Shown: one piece after another, positions 8,634-12,951 of the stretch | Layout of the letters: each line of letters begins with the position of its first letter | How positions within the stretch are numbered: position 1 is the stretch's first letter | DNA from: an uncultured Flammeovirgaceae bacterium | GTDB lineage: Bacteria; Bacteroidota; Bacteroidia; Cytophagales; Cyclobacteriaceae | DNA: 12,951 nt | Direction of reading: 5' to 3' | Assembly: GCA_937138955.1 (NCBI GenBank) | Contig: CAKZPJ010000267.1 | Span: forward strand, 1-12,951 | Notes under the pieces: model-generated | Seen by the model: only the letters and a program-made list of their open reading frames with translations | What the model was told of the DNA's origin: nothing | Databases searched by the model: none | Program-made: the position numbers and the translations under genes

Positions 8634-8775
8634 CAAGTGAAAATATTCAGGTATATATCCGGAATAGGCTCTGCGTTATAAACTGGAGATGCTGGCAGTC
8701 GCCACTGCGGAATTAATCCGGAAAGGATATTCCGATAAAGAATTAAAGAAACTGTTAAAAATCATCCTTTAAGGG
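8634..8775 (+). pseudogene. Probable membrane dipeptidase C-terminal remnant
   Basis: Three pieces in the order expected for the C-terminus of a membrane (renal-type) dipeptidase, peptidase family M19, are spread over different frames. VKIFRYISGIGSA at 8637-8675 resembles VxxxGIDHxGIGSDFDG. After a frame change, LEMLAVATAELIRKGYSD (from 8683) continues into KELKKLL and resembles the family ending LExxxxxTAELxxRGYSEExIxKILGxNxLR. After a one-base shift at the A run 8757-8761, KNHPLR (8757-8774) sits where GxNFLR is expected. In-frame stops and the shifts make it non-functional. The match is by eye from family knowledge, so the family assignment is tentative. It begins some 40 bases from the IS30 relic, which may have disrupted it. 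Confidence 0.45.
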
Positions 8776-8794
8776 AAGCTCCGAATGTAGTGAA

Positions 8795-9001
8795 TTATAG
8801 CTTCATCAGGGCGAGTAGGGCAAGAATTCCAAAGAAAGCTCCGTAACCAATTACTACGTTTAAGGAACGTAGTTGTGATTTCTGCTTTTGTACTGGTTTT
8901 TTAATAAAAGCAGTGCGAATGGCTTTCCCTAAACTATTTGCTATACCAAGTCCAATTAATTCTAAATTAAGTAAGAGCATGAAGGTGACTACTACTGCCA
9001 T
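8795..9001 (-). CDS. Small two-helix membrane protein, unknown
   Basis: A 68-residue protein that I do not recognise. It has two hydrophobic helices, residues about 3-22 and 47-66, joined by a basic linker rich in Lys, Arg and Gln (RTAFIKKPVQKQKSQLR), which predicts both termini on the same side of the inner membrane with the loop in the cytoplasm. The chosen start is the ATG at 9001; Met8 is an equally possible start, and no ribosome binding site decides between them. An overlapping plus-strand frame (8913-9119) is less plausible because it lacks any such organised composition. The gene is divergent from bshB1 and its 3' end abuts the relic region. There is no clear promoter. The helix-linker-helix layout is seen directly; that it is a real gene is inferred. 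Confidence 0.55.
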   Translation of the reverse strand: MAVVVTFMLLLNLELIGLGIANSLGKAIRTAFIKKPVQKQKSQLRSLNVVIGYGAFFGILALLALMKL

Positions 9002-9047
9002 AGCGGAATTATCGTTTATTGTATTTACGTCGAAGCATTCAATTATG

Positions 9048-9076
9048 TTTGTGTCTGAGAAGTTTCCCTACCTTCG
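9048..9076 (+). promoter_or_regulatory. Candidate bshB1 promoter
   Basis: TTTG at 9048-9051 and TACCTTCG at 9069-9076 (one base off TAnnTTTG) are separated by 17 bases, slightly shorter than the usual spacing in this phylum. Transcription would start near 9082 and leave a leader of about 115 bases before the ATG at 9200. The box is one mismatch from consensus, so this is only a candidate. Confidence 0.35.
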
Positions 9077-9199
9077 TGTAAACAGGGTTGGAACACGAAT
9101 GATTGATAGCAAAGAGTAGAATTTTAGTCTGAAGCATATTTTTACCAACCACTATTCAACACCAAATCCCTAATAAGAATAAACAATTGATTGACTAAC

Positions 9200-9919
9200 A
9201 TGACTAAAGTAGATATACTAGTGATTTCCGTTCATCCCGATGATGCCGAATTGGGTTGTGGGGCTACTATTGCCAAACACGTAGCGCAAGGAAAAACAGT
9301 TGGAATTGTTGATTTAACTAGAGGAGAATTAGGGACGCGGGGCACCCCTGAAATCCGAGCTGAAGAGGCTGAAAAAGGGCGTAAAATTCTCGGGGCAACT
9401 TTTCGGGAAAACTTAGGAATGGCCGATGGTTTTTTTGCCAACGATTCGGTGAATCAGCTAAGGGTCATAAAATCTATTCGTAGCTACCAGCCAGAAATAG
9501 TTTTAACTAATGCCATTAGCGATCGTCACCCCGATCACGGCAGAGCGGCGAACTTAATTAAGGATGCTTGTTTTTACTCCGGATTGGAGAAAATTAGCAC
9601 AGTAGGCGAGGAGGGTGGACAAGCGGCTTGGCGACCGAACAAAGTGTACAACTTCATTCAATCAAATTATGTTCAGCCTGATTTTGTGGTAGACGTTTCA
9701 GATTACTGGGAAGTAAAAATGAAGGCCATTCGGGCGTTCAAATCTCAGTTTGACGGCGGTGATAGCAAAGATCCTCAGACTTTTTTGACTACCCCCTTAT
9801 TTATGAATTTCGTAGAAGCCCGAGGAAAAGAACTGGGTCACGCTATTGGAGCAGCCTATGGTGAAGGTTTTACCATAAACCAGCAGCTTGGTGTAGATAA
9901 TCTATGGAACTTGTGTTAA
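9200..9919 (+). CDS. bshB1: Bacillithiol biosynthesis deacetylase BshB1
   Basis: A 239-residue PIG-L/LmbE-type zinc deacetylase. BshB1 removes the acetyl group from N-acetylglucosaminyl-malate in the cytoplasm, the second step of bacillithiol synthesis, before BshC adds cysteine. Visible motifs are the metal-binding HPDDAELGCG (residues 12-21), TRGELGTRGTPEIRAEEA (40-57), RHPDHGRA (109-116, second metal and catalytic region) and the KAIRAFKSQF segment (175-184), all characteristic of BshB1 rather than of general LmbE proteins. Length is normal. A TTG at 9191 would add three residues, but the ATG at 9200 fits the family start (MTKVDIL). No Shine-Dalgarno is seen; the upstream bases are A-rich. 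bshA and bshC are not in this window. It converges on tatA and shares a hairpin with it. Bacillithiol synthesis is established knowledge for the family; here it is inferred from motifs. Confidence 0.92.
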   Translation: MTKVDILVISVHPDDAELGCGATIAKHVAQGKTVGIVDLTRGELGTRGTPEIRAEEAEKGRKILGATFRENLGMADGFFANDSVNQLRVIKSIRSYQPEIVLTNAISDRHPDHGRAANLIKDACFYSGLEKISTVGEEGGQAAWRPNKVYNFIQSNYVQPDFVVDVSDYWEVKMKAIRAFKSQFDGGDSKDPQTFLTTPLFMNFVEARGKELGHAIGAAYGEGFTINQQLGVDNLWNLC

Positions 9920-9926
9920 GGAAAAT

Positions 9927-9953
9927 CTGCTACGCGTTACAAACGCGCAGCAG
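9927..9953. terminator. Shared hairpin between convergent bshB1 and tatA
   Basis: CTGCTACGCGTT (9927-9938) pairs with AACGCGCAGCAG (9942-9953), a 12-position stem with a single A-C mismatch and a 3-base loop. Read on the minus strand it is followed by ATTTTCC, giving a standard terminator for tatA. On the plus strand no T run follows, but its position 7 bases after the bshB1 stop suggests it blocks transcription both ways. Confidence 0.7.
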
Positions 9954-9966
9954 GTATGCGAGTTGG

Positions 9967-10164
9967 TCACTTATCTAAGCGAACTCCACTTTCAATATCG
10001 TCTTTAATTTCTTTAGTAGCATCTTTGAACTCTCGGATGCCGCGGCCCATCCCTTTGGCAATTTCAGGAATTTTGCTGGCACCAAAGAAAACAAGAACAA
10101 ACACCAGGATGATCATAATCTCCCAGCCGCCTAAACCACCAATAAATAATAATGTCGTTTGCAT
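9967..10164 (-). CDS. tatA: Sec-independent protein translocase TatA/E
   Basis: A 65-residue TatA-type subunit, the pore-forming part of the twin-arginine system that exports folded proteins across the inner membrane. One membrane helix (about 8-27, with the GGWEIMIIL start of the TatA family) ends in the FFGASKIPE hinge (26-34), followed by the amphipathic helix KGMGRGIREFKDA (37-49) and a short charged tail. The hinge residues Phe27-Gly28 are present. TatA and TatB are hard to separate by sequence; the short tail and lack of a TatB-type extension favour TatA. tatC is not in this window, so it is not part of a tatABC cluster here. The gene is 74 bases downstream of the hydrolase on the same strand and ends at the shared hairpin. 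Confidence 0.93.
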   Translation of the reverse strand: MQTTLLFIGGLGGWEIMIILVFVLVFFGASKIPEIAKGMGRGIREFKDATKEIKDDIESGVRLDK

Positions 10165-10199
10165 ACGTGTAGCTTTTTATAGTTCAGTAAATCTAATGA

Positions 10200-10240
10200 G
10201 AAAATTGCAGATTGAAAAACATAGTAATTTTGCAATTTTC
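10200..10240. repeat. Inverted repeat at the hydrolase 3' end
   Basis: GAAAATTGCA (10200-10209) is the exact reverse complement of TGCAATTTTC (10231-10240), separated by 21 bases. The right arm overlaps the hydrolase stop codon. It may slow transcription between the hydrolase and tatA, but the stem is AT-rich and lacks a T run, so I do not call a terminator. Confidence 0.45.
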
Positions 10241-10925
10241 AATTTGTGATTTCAATTGTAGCTCCAATCTCAGCCAAGATCAATTTTTTTCCGGCTTTAC
10301 TAAATTTCTCAATGGCTCCTTCGTGATCAATTTTGATATAGCCAAAGGTATCGTAGTGAACCCCAAACACTTTATCGCACTGAATAAAGTCACTGGCGGT
10401 GATGGCATCGTCAATCCCCATCGTAAAATTATCACCAATGGGTAGAATAGCGAAATCTAGCTTGCCATAACGAGGAATCAGTTGCATATCCATGGTTAGG
10501 GCTGTGTCACCAGCGTAGTAAAAATTAAGTTGATCGTTACTGATGATAAATCCACCGGGATTTCCTAGGTAAGTACCATCATCCAAAGCACTGGAATGTA
10601 CCGCGTTTACGTAACGTACTTTTCCAAAATCGAAGTTAAACGCTCCGCCGTGGTTCATCGGGTGGCTATTCTCTATACCTTCCCGCCCCAGCCACATAAT
10701 AATCTCGTAGTTAGAAATTACTTTTGCCCCAGTCTGCTTTGCTAGTTGAATAGCATCGGCTACGTGATCGCTATGACCGTGGCTTAACAAAATATAATCG
10801 GCTTCAATAGTGGATATGTCAACATCTTTAGCCAATTCATTCGGAGTGATGAACGGGTCAAAAAGTAGCTTCGTACCCGAGAAATCTACCAGAAAACAGG
10901 AATGTCCGTAGTAGGTAATTTTCAT
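10239..10925 (-). CDS. UPF0173-type metal-dependent hydrolase (metallo-beta-lactamase fold)
   Basis: A 228-residue protein of the UPF0173/YtkL group of the metallo-beta-lactamase superfamily; substrate unknown. Metal-site residues are all visible: YGHSC (His8, group signature), SHGHSDH (48-54, the HxHxDH motif), His110, Asp140 in YAGDTA and His190 in GVHYDTF. There is no signal peptide, so it is cytoplasmic. The start was set at the ATG at 10925 because MKITYYGHSC is the family start; an upstream extension to 10976 would encode a low-complexity FIFIFNFQ stretch arising from the tandem repeat in the leader. It lies between the serine lyase (118 bases upstream) and tatA (74 bases downstream) on the same strand, so co-transcription is possible but no function follows from it. 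RNase Z or glyoxalase II identity is unlikely given the group signature. Confidence 0.9.
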   Translation of the reverse strand: MKITYYGHSCFLVDFSGTKLLFDPFITPNELAKDVDISTIEADYILLSHGHSDHVADAIQLAKQTGAKVISNYEIIMWLGREGIENSHPMNHGGAFNFDFGKVRYVNAVHSSALDDGTYLGNPGGFIISNDQLNFYYAGDTALTMDMQLIPRYGKLDFAILPIGDNFTMGIDDAITASDFIQCDKVFGVHYDTFGYIKIDHEGAIEKFSKAGKKLILAEIGATIEITN

Positions 10926-10933
10926 AATGTAAA

Positions 10934-10963
10934 GTTGAAAATTGAAAATGAAAATGAAAAATT
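10934..10963. repeat. GAAAAT short tandem repeat in the hydrolase leader
   Basis: Four imperfect copies of GAAAAT run through 10937-10963 in the leader of the hydrolase. The neighbouring AAGTTGAAAATTG (10932-10944) is, but for one base, the reverse complement of the sequence at 10233-10245 beyond the gene's other end, so the gene is bracketed by related AT-rich motifs. This type of phrase is frequent in Bacteroidota intergenic regions. Confidence 0.5.
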
Positions 10964-11043
10964 GATAAAGTCTCAAGCCAAAGACTAAAAAATTAGAACT
11001 ACGTTAACTGAACTCCGTTCCACATTGATCCGATTACCTGGAA

Positions 11044-12462
11044 TTAACACTCCGGAACCGCTACCGAAACTTTTAGGGCTAACCCACCTTCTGAGGTTTC
11101 TTTGTATTTATCACTCATGTCCTGGGCAGTATGCCACATGGTTTCAATAACCTGATCTAATGATATTTTAGCATCATCAGGGTCGGCATCTAATGCGATA
11201 TTACTGGCAGTGATAGCCTTAATCGCACCCATTGAATTACGTTCAATGCAAGGAATCTGCACTAAACCGCCTACCGGATCGCAAGTGAGACCCAAGTGGT
11301 GCTCCATGGCAATTTCAGCGGCCATTAATGACTGCTTTACACTACCACCCAAACAGTTAGTAAGTGCTGCCGCCGCCATGGAAGAGGACACACCGATCTC
11401 GGCTTGACAACCGCCCATTGCTGCCGAAATAGTAGCTCCTTTCTTGTAGTAGGTTCCTATCTCCCCGGCAACCATGAGAAAATCAATAATATCATCTTCG
11501 CTAATTTGCTGCTTGCAGAAGCACAAATAGTATAATAACACTGAGGGAATTACTCCGGCAGCACCGTTGGTTGGTGCCGTGACCACTCGACCTAATGCAG
11601 CATTTTCTTCATTAACCGCAAAGGCAAAGCAGCTTACCCACTTTAATGTTTGCTGAGTATCGCAGTTGATTTGGGTGAGAGCATCCAGCCATTCTTCAGG
11701 TTTACGGAAATCGGAGTCGGGCATTAGCTTTAGGTACATCTGAGGAGCGCGCCGAGTAACATTAAGTCCTCCAGGTAATTTTCCTTCAGTATGGCAGCCT
11801 TTATAAACACTATCGCGCATTACTTCCCACAACTGTAGAAGCTCCATTCGGATAGTTTCCTTGCTTCGCCAGGTAAGTTCATTTTCCCACAGAATATCAA
11901 GAATAGAACCGCCCATTTTTTCCGTATGAGTCAGTAGTTCCTTGGAAGTGTGAGCTGGGTACGGTAGCAAGTGGTGAGATTCTTCCGGATGTTCATCCTC
12001 TTTCACAACAAATCCACCCCCGATAGAATAGTAAGTTTCTAGCAAACGTTCACCGTCATCGGTTTCAGCCCAGATACGAATCCCGTTGGGGTGATAAGGT
12101 AAGTTTTCAGGGCGAAAAATAATGTTGGAAGCAGGATTAAACGAGATGGGGTGGATACCCAGCAAATCAATAGACTGACTTTGCCGAATAAGCTGGGTTT
12201 TTTGCCGAATCATATTAGTATCAATAGTCTCGGGGTCTTCGCCTGATAACCCTAACATAACTGCAGTATCTGAGCTGTGTCCTTTACCCGTTTTGGCCAA
12301 CGAACCGTATAGCTCAACCGTGATAGTATTGATTTGGGACAACTTAGAAGCTTTCTGAATTGATTGAATAAATCGTTGTATTGCTCTCCAAGGCCCAAGA
12401 GTGTGGGAGCTAGAAGGGCCAATGCTGATTTTTAGAATATCAAATACACTAAGTTGTTCCAT
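11044..12462 (-). CDS. sdaA: L-serine ammonia-lyase, single-chain, iron-sulfur
   Basis: A 472-residue one-chain L-serine dehydratase that deaminates serine to pyruvate and ammonia using a [4Fe-4S] cluster in the cytoplasm. The N-terminal beta domain (about 1-155) opens with [20 protein letters not shown] (5-24); the catalytic alpha domain (about 185-465) carries [15 protein letters not shown] (295-309) and the substrate-binding SSSMAAAAL region. Three cluster cysteines are at 352, 394 and 405, with the same spacing (42 and 11) as in the Legionella enzyme. The last residue, Cys472, matches the C-terminal Cys that in Legionella folds into the active site and occupies the open iron. The length is typical of the single-chain type, as opposed to the split alpha/beta form. 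A promoter lies just upstream; the hydrolase follows 118 bases downstream. The gene name could also be tdcG or sdaB by sequence; I use sdaA. Confidence 0.95.
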   Translation of the reverse strand: MEQLSVFDILKISIGPSSSHTLGPWRAIQRFIQSIQKASKLSQINTITVELYGSLAKTGKGHSSDTAVMLGLSGEDPETIDTNMIRQKTQLIRQSQSIDLLGIHPISFNPASNIIFRPENLPYHPNGIRIWAETDDGERLLETYYSIGGGFVVKEDEHPEESHHLLPYPAHTSKELLTHTEKMGGSILDILWENELTWRSKETIRMELLQLWEVMRDSVYKGCHTEGKLPGGLNVTRRAPQMYLKLMPDSDFRKPEEWLDALTQINCDTQQTLKWVSCFAFAVNEENAALGRVVTAPTNGAAGVIPSVLLYYLCFCKQQISEDDIIDFLMVAGEIGTYYKKGATISAAMGGCQAEIGVSSSMAAAALTNCLGGSVKQSLMAAEIAMEHHLGLTCDPVGGLVQIPCIERNSMGAIKAITASNIALDADPDDAKISLDQVIETMWHTAQDMSDKYKETSEGGLALKVSVAVPEC

Positions 12463-12505
12463 AGCTGTGGTAAAAAATGATTGAAGTGAAGTAAAAAAAT
12501 ATATA

Positions 12506-12537
12506 CAAGTATAAATAATTCAGCAAGATTGGACAAA
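12506..12537 (-). promoter_or_regulatory. Candidate sdaA promoter
   Basis: Read on the minus strand: TTTG (12534-12537), a 20-base spacer, then TATACTTG (12506-12513), one base off TAnnTTTG. The spacing is the usual one for Bacteroidota promoters, and transcription would start about 37 bases before the ATG. The -33 element lies inside the left arm of the inverted repeat at 12528-12597. Confidence 0.5.
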
Positions 12538-12597
12538 TCCACAGCCTATTGATAACAAGGAAGGATAGCAATAAGGGGTTATTGTGGATGATCCAAT
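12528..12597. repeat. 70-base nested inverted repeat upstream of sdaA
   Basis: Outer arms ATTGGA+ATCCACA (12528-12533 and 12537-12543) pair with TGTGGAT+TCCAAT (12583-12589 and 12592-12597), 13 pairs with a small internal loop. Inside them CCTATTG (12545-12551) pairs with CAATAAGG (12569-12576) with one bulge. It could be an operator, a decayed miniature element or a structured RNA; the sequence does not decide. Confidence 0.45.
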
Positions 12598-12786
12598 TTC
12601 AAAAACTAATGAACTATGCTACCTTTTCTAAAGAACGAATATATATACCCATACAATAAGATTTGTCTTACATCCAATGCCTGCTACTCCGCTTTCCAGA
12701 CATAGAGACGTTTTGCGAAAAGGCCGTATTAATAAGCAAAAATGTAGAAATCTAACAAATTAGAAAAGATTATTAGCAGACTCATG

Positions 12787-12817
12787 TTTAATTGTTTGGC
12801 TGCTTACGATAGATTTG
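12787..12817 (+). promoter_or_regulatory. Candidate promoter of tRNA-Ile2
   Basis: TAGATTTG at 12810-12817 is an exact match to TAnnTTTG. A TTT at 12787-12789 stands 20 bases upstream and a TTG at 12792-12794 stands 15 bases upstream, so the -33 element is uncertain. The tRNA starts 31 bases after the box. Confidence 0.5.
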
Positions 12818-12834
12818 ATAAATTCGCGATTCTA

Positions 12835-12848
12835 TTCGCGTAAGCGAA
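12835..12848 (+). other. Hairpin abutting the tRNA 5' end
   Basis: TTCGC (12835-12839) pairs with GCGAA (12844-12848) around a GTAA loop directly before the first tRNA base. ATTCGCG also recurs at 12822-12828 and 12834-12840. In the precursor this would place a small hairpin at the RNase P cut site; a functional role is not shown. Confidence 0.35.
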
Positions 12849-12922
12849 GGGCCCTTAGCTCAGTTGGTTAGAGCACCTGACTCATAATCAGGTGGTCGCT
12901 GGTTCGAGCCCAGCAGGGCCCA
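12849..12922 (+). tRNA. tRNA-Ile2 (anticodon CAU)
   Basis: A complete 74-base cloverleaf. The acceptor stem GGGCCCT/AGGGCCC, D stem GCTC/GAGC, anticodon stem CCTGA/TCAGG, five-base variable loop and T stem GCTGG/CCAGC pair perfectly, and the discriminator base is A. The anticodon CAT is at 12883-12885. The body (CTTAGCTCAG start, TGGTCGCTGG variable-T region) matches the isoleucine-2 type, as in E. coli ileX, rather than initiator or elongator methionine tRNA. In this tRNA the wobble C is changed to lysidine by TilS so that it reads AUA. Automatic annotation often labels it tRNA-Met. The 3' CCA is not encoded. It stands alone, with no second tRNA before the window ends. Confidence 0.95.
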
Positions 12923-12951
12923 CTCCCGTCATGGAATGATGATAATCAAGC

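Larger units (their letters stand above)
12463..12848. other. Intergenic region between sdaA and tRNA-Ile2
   Basis: 386 bases without a supported protein gene. It contains the sdaA promoter, the nested inverted repeat (12528-12597) and the tRNA promoter near its right end. Between about 12600 and 12780 I see only AT-rich sequence with no open frame, terminator or recognisable RNA. Confidence 0.6.

Noticed and set aside
8913..9119. Plus-strand open frame of 68 codons overlapping the small membrane protein
   Set aside because: It lies mostly antisense to the better-organised two-helix protein, has no recognisable feature, and its end runs through the candidate bshB1 promoter.
9956..10249. Plus-strand open frame of 97 codons
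   Set aside because: It is the antisense of tatA, whose family match is clear.
10926..10976. N-terminal extension of the hydrolase
   Set aside because: The added residues come from the GAAAAT tandem repeat and precede the family's conserved start.
12849..12922. Labelling the CAU tRNA as methionine
   Set aside because: Its body matches the isoleucine-2 type and its first acceptor pair is a normal G-C, unlike an initiator.
1..12951. CRISPR array, prophage or defence island
   Set aside because: No regularly spaced repeats, phage structural genes or known defence domains were seen on either strand.

Overview
The window looks like chromosomal DNA of a member of the Bacteroidota, most likely a Cytophagales-type organism. 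The evidence is the BshB1-type bacillithiol deacetylase, the lack of clear Shine-Dalgarno sequences, several matches to the Bacteroidota promoter pattern (TTTG, about 20 bases, TAnnTTTG), and a very large outer-membrane protein with a SprA-like motif. No species can be named from the sequence alone.

Layout. Positions 1-248 hold a non-coding, hairpin-rich intergenic repeat, cut by the window edge. Positions 249-7707 form a minus-strand pair: a 1260-residue membrane sensor histidine kinase (NtrY-like catalytic core), then 7 bases later a 1222-residue outer-membrane beta-barrel candidate. This is almost certainly one operon and is the least explained part of the window. Positions 7708-8061 are a divergent regulatory region leading to a small dodecin-family gene on the plus strand (8062-8265), which ends in a likely terminator. 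Positions 8330-8790 are a stretch of dead genes: a remnant of an IS30-family transposase (minus strand, four in-frame stops, internal deletion), next to what looks like the frameshifted tail of a membrane dipeptidase (plus strand). A small two-helix membrane protein follows (8795-9001, minus).

The right half is mostly housekeeping. bshB1 (9200-9919, plus; bacillithiol synthesis) converges on tatA (9967-10164, minus; twin-arginine export), with a strong hairpin between them. Upstream of tatA on the minus strand lie a UPF0173-type metallo-hydrolase (10239-10925) and a single-chain iron-sulfur L-serine ammonia-lyase (11044-12462). Positions 12463-12848 are non-coding, with a good promoter for the serine lyase, a 70-base inverted repeat beside it, and a promoter for a tRNA-Ile2(CAU) gene (12849-12922).

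How the genes work together. The kinase-barrel pair suggests a cell-envelope sensing or surface function controlled together, but no response regulator lies in the window, so its output is unknown. The remaining genes do not form one pathway; they are separate functions (thiol redox, serine catabolism, protein export) in short transcription units. No complete mobile element, CRISPR array or defence system was found.
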